NCBI GenBank assembly: GCA_037179515.1
Contig: JAXCGZ010022646.1
Coordinates: 293,501 to 357,500, forward strand
Length of the DNA: 64,000 nt
DNA from: Halocaridina rubra
Taxonomy: Eukaryota > Arthropoda > Malacostraca > Decapoda > Atyidae
Direction of reading: 5' to 3'
Part shown: positions 23,810 through 45,107 of the stretch, in pieces
Numbering within the stretch: the first letter of the stretch is position 1
Layout of the letters: each line of letters starts with the position of its first letter
Notes under the pieces: model-generated
What the model was told of the DNA's origin: nothing
Database searches by the model: none
The model's input: the letters and a program-made list of their open reading frames with translations, nothing else
Made by a program: the position numbers and the translations under genes

Positions 23810-24637
23810 TTTCTAATCCATTTCTTATTACTTGAGGTTTTGCAAAAATGAAAAATTATTTTAAATTTCAAATGACGTTACTTAAGTACATCGTGTAAAA
23901 TTGCATTACGTTAATCTTGTTCAGGACATGATGTACTGTACTTATATTTATCCTTAATCAATATACAGTACTTAATGTTTGTAGTACAATTATGTACAGC
24001 CTATTCGAATTTTAGAAGCAACACTCTACTAGTACATTAGGCAAGCATATGCCAGCAAACGGAGATTATTTTTAAGTATCAATAAGATGACTCCTCTCTC
24101 ATCATGGCACCAGCCATCCATTGCCATACTACAATTGAATGTTTAAGACTTAAATAGGACTGGCCAAATCATCTTGATGTTAAGTCTTCCTTCTGTTAGT
24201 TCTTTTTCTGTACATATATCTATACGGAATATTCTGAAGTATTCGCTAAGCATCTCTTATCTCTTCAAACATTACACGGTAATTTTCTTCACCCTTCATA
24301 CTGTCACATTCATAAAATAAAAAATCAACCATTTACAAATCTCACAATATTATTTCCTTCCTGGGTAACATGTTAAAGCCCTAAAGTTTCTTTTTATTGT
24401 TATTTGGTCTTTCGGTGTGTCACCTAAAGTTTAAACATTACATAACTACATTTCGTACATTCAAGCTAAGATGACAACACAAATTTCTGTTTTATATACT
24501 CTTTATTTTAGTGAAAATACATGAAAACACTATGCTGAGTGGTGAATTTGGTTTGCTGAAATTGAAAAAGTGGTTTGAAATTTATATCTGGCAATAATTT
24601 GAGTTTTAATTCAAGAATGAAACAATTTTCAAATAAT

Positions 24638-24783
24638 CTACCTCCTACTATTGGGATTTGAACCAAGGACCTGAAGAACAGGAGTCTACAGCTTAATGCA
24701 CTAAGTATTGACCACTTCTGTGGATACCCACATTAAGAAATGGACTCCTGTTCTGCGGGTCCCACGTTTGAAAGGTAGATTAA
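24638..24783. repeat. Small foldback
   Basis: Left arm AATCTACCTCC, then GAAGAACAGGAGTC. Right arm GACTCCTGTTCTGCGGG, then GAAAGGTAGATT. The arms are imperfect inverses of each other. The reversed left arm GGATTTGAACCAAGGACCT is B-box-like, so a decayed SINE dimer is an alternative. Confidence 0.45.
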
Positions 24784-25598
24784 AAAACATATAAAAATGT
24801 GTAATTGCATTGCATTTGTTATTTCAATGAAACTATTGTCATTTCTAGTGTGGACTTCGTAATTTCTGTATAGTATAAGGAATCCAATTTAAAAATGTCT
24901 TCTGAAATACTAATGGGGTATCTATGACAAACCCATACTAACCAAATTCAGCTTGTGTATTCTGGGTAGGTTTCACTGCCCATGGTCATTCAAGCAATCA
25001 AAACAGTACCTCAAACAGAAAAATATATTTTCATAACAAAAAATTCGAAGCTTCCTCTTACACTGTCATGAAGCATAGCATGTCAACAATGCAGTCTTTC
25101 ATCCAATCAGAATCCCAGTCTTTCATCCAATCAGTTCCAGTCTTCCATCCCATCAAACTTATGACATATACTTCCATTTGACTTTCTGAAATTATATAGC
25201 AAAAAGTAATTGAAACATTTTATAAGGAAAGTAGTGACTGCTTTACAGATTTAGAAAAAGTATTCCAACATTGTCCTCTCTCACTAAATCAGAGTCCAAA
25301 ACCTGCAATTTCTTTTGGAAGAAACATTTAACAAAAGCTCCGATATGATTATTACATAGATTTAAATATAGTTTATTTTCACTCTTGACTACCCTGACCC
25401 GGAATTTAGGTCTCGATTACAAACCATTCTGCAATTAGTACTTATAATGCCCCTATCCCTGAGCGATATTTAGGTCCTTTGTAGGATTAAACATTAAAAA
25501 CGAGCACTGATAAAAAAAATATACTACTGGATTGTTAGTAATATCATAAAATCTGCTGTATTAGTTTTGACTTTTTCCAACTGGGCTTGCACTTGGCC

Positions 25599-25681
25599 GA
25601 TAACAACAACAACAATAATAATAATGATTATTATAATAATAATAATAATAATAGTAATAATAATAAAAATAATAATAATTA
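25599..25681 (+). repeat. (AAC/AAT)n microsatellite
   Basis: Triplet repeat of AAC changing to AAT with a short central inversion (GATTATTAT). Confidence 0.8.
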
Positions 25682-25744
25682 AAATACACACTGACATACA
25701 TCATCTGTAATGGCAATCACCAAGCAGATACAAGCTGTACAAAT

Positions 25745-25943
25745 AACTCGAGCTCAACTGCACTCCCTTTAAGCTTGGCTCTAAGTGTACCCCCCTTCAA
25801 ATTCGAGTCTAGCAGTACCCCTTTTCAAACTCAAGCCTGAGTTTACCCCTTCAAACTCGAGTCTAAGTGTATCCCTTTCAAACTCAGGCCTTTAAACACG
25901 ATCATACATGTACCCTTTCAAACTTGAGCATAATTGTACCCAA
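25745..25943 (+). repeat. Minisatellite, unit about 34 bp, about six copies
   Basis: Units of the type TTCAAACTCGAGTCTAAGTG plus TACCCC repeat with variants of the central CTCGAG. Non-coding. Confidence 0.8.
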
Positions 25944-26970
25944 CCTCCTTAGTCTGATTACCTTCAACATAGTTTTCCATCAAAAGTGGACCCATTTAAT
26001 TAAAAAACATTTCTACTAATTCTGCCAGTTCACACTCAATACATATATTACAGTATACTGGAATTACTTACAGTAATAATAAAAAACTGAGGTATTTTAG
26101 ATGAATATCTGGATATTCTTTGGCTTTAGGTTGTTACAATAAAGGTTAAAGGTTTCTAATGAAATGGAAAGGCAAGAGACTGAGACAGACTAGAACCCGA
26201 CTATATAACTACATACAGCCTAGGTACAAGACTCCTCTTCAATCTCGTGGGCATGGTGATCTCAAGGATATCACTGGCCCCAAATTAATAAACCAATTTA
26301 ATTAGAAATAACCAATTACATGATTTTAGCTTTATAGATTTAATTTTTCTCCCAAATTATATTCACAATATACATGAATTATTCTCATTATGTAATTCTA
26401 AAACCAAAGTCATACTTCTGCTTTCCATCAACGATTCACTAAATATTCAGTACGTACTGATTCAAACAATTTTCAATTACCAACCCAGCGAACAGCCTCC
26501 TTAAGTTAGCAAATAATAATCTCACAAGACACCAAATAATCTATAAAGATTCGAAAATCCATTAAGAAAGAAATGTTCGAAATAGAACCCAAAACAGATT
26601 TGCAACATCTTTTTCTGTTACAAAACTTACAAACGATATAGATTTTAATGCAACACACGAAATGCAATCATGTGAAGTACTTTCTAAGCACACATACTTA
26701 TATTTTTAACTTACAATGAATAAAATATAAGAAAACTGTAAGAGTATTGGCATTATTGAAGAGCAAATATGTACACTAATTAGAACAGAATTATCCTGAT
26801 GGAAACAGAATTATATCAAGATTTTTCGTTTTCTTTCATATACAAAGAAAAAGCTAAAGAGTTATGAAGTCTGTGAACACTGCAAAAAACAGAAATAGAA
26901 AATTTATGGCACAATGTACAATGAATTCGGAACTAATATCTTATTTCTTCGATACAATATTAGAGATAGG

Positions 26971-27206
<236 letters not shown>

Positions 27207-27461
27207 ACGAGACTTCATTTACACATAAAATACAGTCCCAACAAAACTTATGAAATTGACAATCAAAAACAATACAAGACGAGCTAAAATAGTTTCCCTA
27301 TATAGAGGTGTTCATAGTTTTATCTACGATTGTTTAAATATTTTAAATCTCATGAGCTTAATTTTAAGACTACAGTCTAATCATGCTATTCTGTGTAGTA
27401 AGCAACAGAATGGTCCATAATATTCCTCGTTAACCACAGTTCACATTTTAGTTCATACATA

Positions 27462-27712
27462 TACAATGCCCACAAACCCCCTTGTAAGGAGGGATGCCAG
27501 GTCAAACTTACACATTAACCAGAAGCTAATATATCTCAATCACTCTTCTTAACTCCTTGAGGATTGGGGATACAGGGTTGCCACAAATCCCCCCAACCAT
27601 CAACCAGCTCGAGTCATCCACAGGGTAAGTTGGCAAGGATCTTCTGCCATGATATCAAACAGCTACAGCTGGCTTACCCCTCACACCCACCCACCTCTAA
27701 ACTAGGCCTACG
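27462..27712 (+). repeat. Repeat family B, long copy
   Basis: CAATGCCCACAAACCCCCTTG, then CATTAACCAGAAGCTAATAT, then GGGTTGCCACAAATCCCCCC, then GGTAAGTTGGCAAGGATCTT. The same order occurs at 33615-33840, which defines a unit of 220 bp or more. Class unknown. Confidence 0.6.
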
Positions 27713-27824
27713 ACTATATACTGTTTTTCACTCTTAAATGTTCACCATAGGCCTATTTTTGCTTTGGTAATTTTGAAGAACACAAAACAAACGAACTGGG
27801 AAGGCAAGAATTCCTCCTCTGCGT

Positions 27825-27960
27825 GTTGAAAATGTCGACTAAATGAGGCGGAGCAAGGGGAATGGGAATCCTCTCATTGTAGTTCTTCTCGCAAAGAGTC
27901 AAGGTTTGCTTTGATTCACCACCCCCTTTACAAGGAGGATTATGGCTTTTGTATAGAGAG
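27825..27960 (-). repeat. Repeat family B, other end, inverted
   Basis: GGGGAATGGGAATCCTCTC, then GCAAAGAGTCAAGG, then CACCACCCCCTTTACAAGG is the reverse of the 2155/32785 arrangement. Together with 27462-27712 it may be one composite element in inverted halves. Confidence 0.55.
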
Positions 27961-28195
27961 ACAAAACAAATATAAAATCAGATTTAAGTAAAGAATTAAA
28001 AGCGGTCAGTATGTCACTGTAAAAAATATGAAAGGAAGGGAAAGCAAAATATATGTATTATTATTATTGCTAAAACATTTTCCTAACTTAATCATTAGAC
28101 AAAACAAAAAAATGTTCCACTAAATGCACTACTTGTATCACGATTGAAATTGTATTGTCACAAAAAATACACCTCATTATATTGACACACACACA

Positions 28196-28461
<266 letters not shown>

Positions 28462-28677
28462 GTACAATATGCCATTATATGAAAAAAATAATTAAAGCTA
28501 CAGAGATATATGTACATAAAAACAAATTGAATATGATTTTCTTCTAAACTTCTACATTAATATATATGAAAAATAACTCTATGCCTACAAGTTAAATCTG
28601 ACAATTTATATGAACTATCACTGAAAGCTGTTAATTATTATGGACGCACAATAGTCCCTCATACGGTTCTAGAAAAT

Positions 28678-28875
28678 TTGGATCTGGTAAAGACAAGTAC
28701 CCATTAGAACTCCATGAAAAGTTAAGTATCCCTGTAAATTGTCAGATTAGGCCGAGCTAGATTGGGTTGGGTTTGGCTGGATTAGGTTGGGTTAGGTTAG
28801 GATAGATCAGGTGACTTGCCTTGTAAATATGAATAACCTTAGAGTACCCTGGGGCTACTCTTTACAAGATCCAAA
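28678..28875 (+). mobile_element. Small inverted-repeat element M1, copy two
   Basis: Begins TTGGATCTGGTAAAGAC and ends CTCTTTACAAGATCCAA. The core contains GGTTGGGTTAGGTTAGGATA, AGGTGACTTGCCTTG and CTTAGAGTACCCTGGGGC. This is the clearest terminal inverted repeat of the family. Confidence 0.7.
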
Positions 28876-30231
28876 AATTTAAAGATGAGTTTCATTTTTT
28901 CTTCAAATATTGCTCTGTCTACATACCAAGACTATAGCACAATGTACATGAAACAAAAATGCCAAATCAAATAACTGAACTTAATTACAAAGCATATTTT
29001 AGAAATAGAGGAGGGAAAGAAAGCATAGAGAGCAGATCCTCTAATGATACAGAGCCAATCCTTCACTAGTGCCAATGTAAGCTGCATTCTTTAATAGTGC
29101 CACTGTAAGCTAAGTGATGACGAAATTCAGATATGTATGTTACTTTGATTAAAGATGCATATTCGTGATCACATCTAAGTCAAGATGACTTGAATTCCAT
29201 CGCCTCTTGTAGCCAGATTTACGAGCAGTGGTTCCAAACCTGCTACTAGCTGTTGCAAGCAAGCAAAATTAGATACTTTTTTGGTAGATATAATGAATTT
29301 TAATGACTTAGGATAGACTGCTTGTATATGTCCCTTTAAGATCTGTGACGTTTAGCTAATTTTTCTGCATTGCAACATCTAGGCATAAGATTAGGAAACA
29401 CTGACTGCAAATCAGGCTATAAAACTCAAATCATCTTGACCTAAAAGTGCTCACAAAAACACGTCTTAAATCATATATCCATTTAACTGGCAAATAGTTA
29501 ATACATTATGATACTTCCAAACTACAGTATACAGCATTTATGAGTTTGTGGAACAAATTTATCTGTCTGCATAACTACTAATTTCGGTATTTGTCTTCCA
29601 TAACATCAGAAACACTTTTAATATATTTTTAAAACTTTTCATTCACACAAAATTCTTTGTATCGGTATCATGAAAAAATATCTCTCTGACTTTGATTCAA
29701 ATAATGTCACAATATTATTATTACCATAAAAATACCCACAATAAATCCAACCTTATCAAATTATTTCATTATTCATGTTTCATTCACTCTATTTCTGCCA
29801 CTTGATAAATCCTTATTTGTCGTTAAGTTTTCAGGTGAAGCTTCTGTTGAGTCAGTAGTTTATCTACAGTAAAGTACCTAAGTTTGCAATTTCTCTACAA
29901 AATATCACTATGTTGGTGATATCCTTACCTATCATTGTTACTTTTTTACTTCAAAGTCTGTTCATTTCTAATCTATATTTACAACAGGTCTGCCTATTGT
30001 AGGAGCTTAGGGATACATTACCTAATGATCAACTTAGAACAGAGTATGTATACATCTCTTCTTCGCAGTTGTAGTGATCACCTTGAGAGTATACATCTCT
30101 CCCTCACAGCTGTTTACCACTAAGTGATTTTTACAGTTAAGTTTGGTACAGAAATTTTTTCTACCAGCCAACAAGAAGCTAATTTTCACAACATACAAAA
30201 TATAATAGTCATAATTGTTTATAACAGCAGA
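28876..30231. other. Gene-free stretch downstream of LPGAT1
   Basis: Presumably includes the LPGAT1 3' UTR at its right end. No clear polyadenylation signal was identified. A short duplication (TTAATAGTGCCACTGTAAGC-like) occurs near 29060-29110. Nothing else is recognised. Confidence 0.4.
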
Positions 30232-37727
<7,496 letters not shown>

Positions 37728-38373
37728 GATATCTAATTAGGAATTCGCCGAGTCCACAAATACCCCCCAAAAAGACAATAATAATTGTTCATCAACACCA
37801 TAACCCATGGAATATCTTCCTCTTCTTCTTCTTCTTCCCCTTCCGATGGAATCTATCATGTAAACACTGATAGGTCATGCTTTTCCACAGCTAGAAATGA
37901 GATGCAAGTTATGGGTCTCATTTTGTCTACACTAACTGTTTTTCCTCATTTTCCAATCAAACGGGTGTAGTTTATCTCATTTCTACCGAAATAAAAATAA
38001 CATCCTAAGTATAGTTATCCCTAAAAGATGATATTTCTAGAATTAAGTACGTATGTACTTTTCTTCCATATGTAGAAATATGGAAATTAAGATGTTGATA
38101 TTTTGTGTCTCATGTTGACTACATTTTCTGTCATTAAAGCATAAATTCTGATATTCTGTGTGTATGTGCCAATGATACACATGGTTTCACCATAGTTAAG
38201 TTTGTAGATTAATTTGACTCACCACAAAACATTTACTTGATCCTATCTAATTCTAAGCATGTAAGATGGAATGCAAGAGCGAAGATTACTCTAATCAGAA
38301 CTCTGTTGCAACTTCCTTTGATTCAGTAGTATTAATGAGATAATTGATAAAATAATACATCTAGTAGCTATAT

Positions 38374-38608
<235 letters not shown>

Positions 38609-39477
38609 GTGAGGACTCAACTGAGGCAAGATTCCTAGATTGTGCACAAGGTAATTTCCTACACCAACATGAACTGGAACCAACGAGGGCCAGGGGTGGG
38701 GATGAGCCATCGCTACTTCGATCCTGTAGTCACAGATAATGTGTTGGATATTGAAACAAATTGAACATGAACCACCGAATGGAAAGAGTGACCACTGTGT
38801 GTTGTTGATGGAGTATATAATTTAAGATGTTCTGCCTGAGAGTAGAGGCCCTGAGGACACGAGGAGGAACTATCCGAAGGGAGATTACATCAAAGTGAAT
38901 GAGCATTTTGCAGTTATTGACTGGAGGACCTTATTTAACAACAAATCTGTACAAGAAATGTACGACATCTTGTATGAGGAATATGGGAAGATAGTAGATT
39001 GTTGCATACCTTCCACCGAAATAGGAGTTATTCATGCCTGAGAGAAATGGTTCAATAATGAGTGCAAGAGAGCTAAGGAATGGAGAGACAAATGCTGGAA
39101 AAGGTACAGGAGGAGAAAAAACATAAATGACTGGCAGACCTATAAGAGAGCAAGAAATGATTACCTAAGCAAAAGAAGAGAGGCAGCGAGAGACTATGAA
39201 AGGGACATCACCAGGAAGGCTAAAGAAAATCCCAAAGTTTTGCACAGCTTTATCAGAGGAAAACTGAAGGTAAAAGAACAGGTTTTAAGGCTTAAGAGAG
39301 CGGATGGAAGCATCACTGAGACGGATGAAGAGATCTGTGACAGAATTGAACAAGGAGTTTCAGTCAGTATTTACAGTAGAAAATCCCCCCCCCCCTCTGA
39401 TTGCAGAGATAGAAGCTCATGGGCCTGTATTAAGAGAACGTCTTCCTTTCAGCCACAGAGGTATGCAAAGTGCAAAA

Positions 39478-39508
<31 letters not shown>

Positions 39509-40725
39509 AATAATGGAGTTAGATGTCCATGAAAGCTACCGGTCCTGATGATATATCCCCTTATGTACTTAAAAATGCGCAAATTCAATATCAGCAGCAC
39601 TAAGTTTCATATTTAAAATATCGCTGGAGTCAGGGGAAATTCCAAGATGCTGGAAACAAGCAAACGTGATACCTATCTTCAAAAAGGGAAGGAGGGATAC
39701 GGCTCTAAACTATAGAGCTGTTTCCTTGACCAATGTAGTTTGCAAAGTTATGGAGAAACTACTAAAGAAACATATCTCTCTTCACTTGGAATCCTTCAAC
39801 TTTTTGTCAGTGAGACATCATGGCTTCAGAGAAGGTAGATCAACAGTTACAAACTTATTAGAATTTTATGGTGGGGTAAGCCTAATCTTACAGGAAAGAG
39901 AGGGCTTGGCAGATTGCATATTATTAGAGTTCCGGAAAGCATTTGGCACTGTCCCACACGGGAGACTTTTTAAGAAGCTATAAGCAATGGCGAGAATAGG
40001 TGGAAATGTCTTGAAATGGATAAAAACATACTTAGAGGGAAGGGAACCGAGGGTTAGAGTAAGACACTCAGTGTCTGAATGGAGAAGAGTTAGTAGTGGA
40101 GTTCCAAAGGGTTCAGTTTTAGGGCCCCTTTTGTTCCTTGTATATGTAAATGACCTACCAGAGTCAAGAAATTCATTCATGAATATGTTTGCAGATGATG
40201 CAAAGATTGTGAAGAAAGTAAGAGCTGAGGAAATGGTAAAGAACTTCAGGAAGATCTAAATAGTCTGCATGAGTGGTCATAAAAGTGGCTAATGAAATTC
40301 AATACTTCAAAATCTAAGGTAGGAAAATGGGTACAAGTGCAATAAGGCCCAAGCTTGACTACTCGGTGGCAGGAGTAGAACTTTAAGAGACAGAGAATGA
40401 GAGAGATCTAGGTGTACACATATTGGCTGTTTTATCTTCAGAAATGTTTATAAATGGCATAGTAAGGCCAGCATATGGCTCTAGAACTAGAGGTCATAGT
40501 TTGAAGCTTCGTAAGAAAACTTCTTTGCAGGCTGTAAGGAAATACTTTTTTAGTGGAAGAGTAGTTGATAATTGAAATTCGCTAAGCGAGGGGGTAGTTA
40601 ATGCTAACTCAATCCAGAATTTTTAAGGACGAGTATGATAAGCATCACTAAGTACAAAATTTAACCGATCAGGAGACGGGAAGATACGAGCTTGGGGCTC
40701 TTTCCCATAAACACACTTAGGTAAC
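38609..40725 (+). mobile_element. CR1/L2-like LINE, degenerate copy
   Basis: Aligns along its length to the copy at 40742. It starts in the endonuclease region (GTGAGGACTCAACTGAGGC) and includes RT stretches such as [33 protein letters not shown] and MFADDAKIV. Damage: stops and frameshifts, an AAAT-type tetranucleotide insertion at 39476-39510, and a deletion of about 330 bp joining CCAGCATAT to GGCTCTAGAAC near 40475. It ends in the 3' UTR (GAGACGGGAAGATACGAGCT, then CTTAGGTAAC). A dead copy. Confidence 0.88.
39476..39510 (+). repeat. (AAAT)n microsatellite inside the LINE
   Basis: About eight tetranucleotide units interrupting the degenerate LINE copy. They are absent from the sister copy. 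Confidence 0.85.
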
Positions 40726-40741
40726 ATGGCACGGGAAAAAA

Positions 40742-43230
40742 TGTAGGATTTTGATTATGGGAGACTTTAATCATAAAGAGATAGATTGGATAAATCTTGA
40801 CCCACACAGTGGTGAGGACTCATTCGGGGCAAGATTCCTAGATTGCGTACAAGGGAATTTCCTGCACCAACATGTAATGGAACCAACAAGGGCCAGGGGT
40901 GGGGATGAGCCATCACTACTTGATCTAGTGTTCACAGATAATGTGTTGGATATTGAAAAAATTGAGTATGAAGCACCAATTGGAAAGAGTGACCACTGTG
41001 TGTTGTTGATGGAGTATATCATTGAAGATATTCTTCCTGAGAGTAGAGGCACTGAGGACATGAGGAGGAACTATCCGAAAGGAGATTACATCAAAATGAA
41101 TGAGCTTTTTACAGTTATTGACTGGAGAACCTTATTTTACAACAAATCTGTACAAGAAATGTACGACATCTTTTGTGAGAAATATGGGAAGATAGTAGAT
41201 TGCTGCATACCTGTCACCAAAGTAGGTGTAATTCATGCCAGAGAGAAATGGTTCGATAATGGGTGTAAAAGAGCTAAGGAGTGGAGAGACAAATGCTGGA
41301 AAAGGTATAGGAGGAGAAAAAACATAAATGCCTGGCAAACCTACAAAAGAGCAAGAAATGACTACCTAAGTAAAAGGAGAGAGGCAGAGAGAGACTATGA
41401 GACGGACATCACCAGGAAGGCTAAAGAAAATCCCAAGCTTTTCCACAGCTTTATCAGAGGAAAACTGAAGGTAAAAGAACAGGTTTTAAGGCTAAAGAGA
41501 GCGGATGGAAGCATCACTGAGACGGATGAAGAGATCTGCAAAGAATTGAACAAGGAGTTTCAGTCAGTATTTACAGTAGAAAATACCCCACCCCCTCAGA
41601 TTGCAGTGATAGAAGCTCAAGGGCCGGTATTAGAGAACATCAACCTTACAGCCACAGAGGTATGCAAAGCGCTGATGGATTTAGATGTTCATAAAGCTAC
41701 AGGTCCTGATGACATATCCCCTCATGTGCTTAAAAAATGCGCAAACTCAATATCAGTGGCACTAAGTATCATATTTAAAAAGTCACTGGAGTCAGGGGAG
41801 ATTCCAAGATGCTGGAAACAAGCAAATGTGATACCAATCTTCAAAAAGGGAAGGAGGGATACGGCTCTGAACTATAGACCAGTTTCCTTGACCAGCATAG
41901 TTTGCAAAGTTATGGAGAAACTACTAAGGAAACATATCTCTCTTCACTTGGAATCCTTCAACTTTTTGTCAGTGAGACAACATGGCTTCAGAGAAGGTAG
42001 ATCAACAGTAACAAACTTATTAGAATTTTATGATGAGGTAAGCCGAATCTTACAGGAAAGAGAGGGCTGGGCAGATTGCATATTCCTAGACTTCCAGAAA
42101 GCGTTTGACACTGTTCCACATGGGAGACTTATTAGGAAGCTGCAATCAATGGCTAGAATATGTGAAAATGTTTTAGAATGGATAAAAACTTACTTAGAAG
42201 GAAGGGAACAGAGGGTTAGAGTAAGACACTCAATGTCTGAATGGAGAAGAGTTAGTAGTGGAGTTCCACAGGGTTCAGTTTTAGGGCCAATTTTGTTCCT
42301 TGTATATGTAAATGACCTACCAGAGTCTGTAAATTCATTCATGAATATGTTTGCAGATGATGCAAAGATTGTGAAGACAGTAAAAAACGAGAACAATGGT
42401 AGAGAACTTCAGGAGGATCTAAATAATCTGCATGAGTGGCCAGAAAAGTGGCTAATGAAATTCAATACTTCAAAATGTAAGGTAATGAGAATGGGTACAA
42501 GTGCAAGAAGGCCCAAGCTTGACTACTCGGTGCCTGGAGTACAACTTCAAGAGACAGAAAATGATAGAGATCTAGGAGTAAACATACTGGCAGATTTGTC
42601 TCCAGAAATACATATAAATGGCATAGTAAGGGCAGCATATGCATTCTTATCAAATGTAAGGGTAGCCTTCAGGCACATGGACAAGGAAATGTTCAGAAAT
42701 ATTTATGTAACCTATGTGAGGCCAAAACTCGAATATGCAGCCCCCTTTTGGAATCCGCACTTGAAAAAGCACATAGCTAAGCTTGAAAAAGTTCAAAGAC
42801 ATGCCACGAAACTGGTGCCAGAAATACGCAATCTCAGTTATGATGAGAGGCTGAGGGAATTAGACTTACCATCACTCAGAGCTAGAAGAGTGAGGGGGAT
42901 ATGGTGACAGTCTTTAAATTCCTTCATGGTTATGATAGAGTGGATAGGGATCGATATTTTGATATGGCTGGCTCTAGAACTAGAGGTCGTAGTTTGAAGC
43001 TTTGTAAGAAAACTTTGCAGGATGTAATAAAATACTTTTTCAGTGTAAGAGTAGTTGATAATTGGAATTGGCTAAGCGAGGAGGTAGTTAATGCTATCTC
43101 AATCCATAGTTTTAAGGACAGGTATGATAAGTATCACTAAGTATAAAATGGAACCGATGAGGAGACGGGAAGATACGAGCTTTGGGCTCTTTCCCGTAAA
43201 CACAATTAGGTAATCACAATTAGGTAATCA
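40742..43230 (+). mobile_element. CR1/L2-like LINE, nearly intact ORF2, 5'-truncated
   Basis: A 718-codon frame (40751-42907) begins inside the endonuclease (MGDFNHKEIDW, then GKSDHCVLL) and covers a linker (WRDKCWKRYRRRK) and RT with TGPDDISPHVL, NYRPVSLTSIV, QHGFREGRST, LDFQKAFDTVPHG, SSGVPQGSVLGPILF and the catalytic MFADDAKIV. Near 42898 one base is missing from a G-run, so the last 79 codons (to 43140, ending FKDRYDKYH) are in another frame. The 3' UTR holds GAGACGGGAAGATACGAGC and ends in a doubled ATTAGGTAATCACA, a tail style of CR1/L2 elements. The 5' end of the element and ORF1 are absent, so it cannot move by itself. Confidence 0.92.
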
Positions 43231-43239
43231 CACACATAT

Positions 43240-43330
43240 ACCTATTACAGTGCACACATAAATATTGGCCTCAATTACACTTGTAACAGGGTGGACCAAA
43301 TGAAGCATACATTAACCGGAAGCTAATATG
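43240..43330 (+). repeat. Repeat family B fragment
   Basis: CCTCAATTACACTTGTAACA, then ACATTAACCGGAAGCTAATA. It joins a second block at 43332. Confidence 0.45.
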
Positions 43331-43331
43331 T

Positions 43332-43385
43332 TCCGGTTTTACGTCACGGACTCCCTTATCAACCAAGGCCTAGGACGGTTGCCTT
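43332..43385 (+). repeat. Short dispersed repeat shared with 59657-59707
   Basis: CCGGTTTTACGTCACGGACT, then GGCCTAGGACGGTTG. The same order appears at 59657 with small changes, again directly behind a family-B fragment. It may be a further segment of family B. Confidence 0.55.
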
Positions 43386-44159
43386 CTTGCGAAGGACTTG
43401 TTTTGGCAGATGTAATCCTTACGCTGAGTGCATGCCTTTGCTAACCTACCGGTACCTATAGATACTACAATGTATCTTGTAACTGATATTTATGAAAATG
43501 ACACGTGACACTGACATTATAGTTGTTCAAACTTGACACAGTTAACTGAAGATGAGTACGGTGAATAAGTAAGTAATGCACATTATTTGCAGAATACGAA
43601 GTTATAACTGCATGGCTCCTATGCATAGATGAATACATAAAGTAATATCGTTCATTATAAAAAATTTCCAAATCTTTTATAACCACCGATATTTCCAATT
43701 TGATCTGCTCGTAAAATTGAAAAGAAATTAAAAGTACGTCCAGCTTTTACATTTGATAAATGTATCCTCTACTCGTCGTCTGGTTTTCGAAATGTGTACC
43801 ATTAAGGTCGTAAATAACGAATGACGTCATGTAATATATCACCCATAACCATTTATTAACAGTAACATTATGCATGTGCCTTCATCCTGAATTGCTAGAA
43901 TTTGCACTTTATAAATATATATATTATTATAAATATTCAGAAGTATTACTTTGTCAATTATTTAATGTTTTTAACATATAGATGGCAGCAGGTTAGTCAT
44001 TCAATAGTATAGCTAAATTGGCGATATTTAATAATGCACAGACATTATGTATATATACATATCATACTTAATCATTAACAATTAGGAAAAAAGTGATCAA
44101 AGGATTAATATTAGAAAATATATGTATTGGATTAGAAGTTATATAAAACCATTTTAGTT

Positions 44160-44335
44160 ATATTAATGTGAATTAGTGGCGACACTTAGCGATATTTAGC
44201 GATAATTGTCATTTATAGCGAGCTTTGGCAGCTGAAGTGTGTGTGACTGTCGAGTGAATAAAAATTTTCTTTCGAAAAGGCAAGTATTACGCGTTTTTAT
44301 TTATTTACGAGTGATTATTCGTTATTTTGAACTTC
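44160..44335 (+). promoter_or_regulatory. Candidate SKP1 promoter and non-coding first exon
   Basis: The splice acceptor that immediately precedes the SKP1 ATG requires an upstream non-coding exon. This stretch is richer in CpG than its surroundings and free of the window's repeats. It ends at a donor-like site, CTTC|GTAAG (44335/44336). No TATA box is convincing. This is a proposal only. Confidence 0.25.
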
Positions 44336-44651
44336 GTAAGTATCTTTTGAAAGGAAAGTAAGTGTTAAAATGCTCAATTAATGTTTTCTAATGTTTGAAA
44401 TACGAGGTTATGGGAGATCTGCCTCCATCTATTTTTAAGTTCTCTTGGTATTTCAGTTTGTGGAATGTTCTTTTTTGTGTATTTTTGCCTTTTTTGTCTT
44501 ATTTAATGTCTCTTGCAATTCTGGTATTTGGGATTATTTGAGTAATTATTTCCTCATCATTTTAGAAAAACTCGTGATTTTAGGAAGTTGAGTTTGGTTA
44601 GTTCAACTCCAGTTAAATATCGAGTTGTTGATGGTTTGCGATTTTATGTAT

Positions 44652-44740
44652 TCACTGTTAATCCCCATTGGAATGAAGGTGAACAGACAGTTTGGAGCAG
44701 GGGAATTGAGGCTGATTGCCCGTCTCAACATCCAGCAGAA
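44652..44740 (-). mobile_element. S1 SINE fragment upstream of SKP1
   Basis: TTAATCCCCATTGGAATGAA, then GGGGAATTGAGGCTGATTGC. The tail half only. Confidence 0.6.
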
Positions 44741-45107
44741 TTAAATGGGAAAATAAATAATGGTGTATTATATCGCATCCCAAGGTTATCTTTTTTATTA
44801 TACAGTATTCAGTATTTGTGAATATCTTCAGCAATTTCGTATAATAATGGTGAGCAAGCCATCTTGACTCGGTGCAGGTCTCTAGACCAGATGAATGGAA
44901 AAATTAATTTTCCAGAATTGCATGCGGACATAAAATTTTAAGCCTATAGCATTACTAGTGTCAAAGAGAATGAGAAACAGAAAACCCTTCCTGGTCTAGT
45001 CTTCTAGAGGCTAGTGAGAAACAGCAACCCACGTGATCTTAAGAAGACTGCCATTGGAGAAGATTGAAGTTTGGTTACATTTTTCGAGATACACTTATCT
45101 GGCAGTT

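Noticed and set aside
40751..42907. 718-residue reading frame as a host gene
   Set aside because: It is a LINE ORF2 with an endonuclease remnant and RT motifs, has a decayed sister copy beside it and a CR1/L2-type 3' tail.
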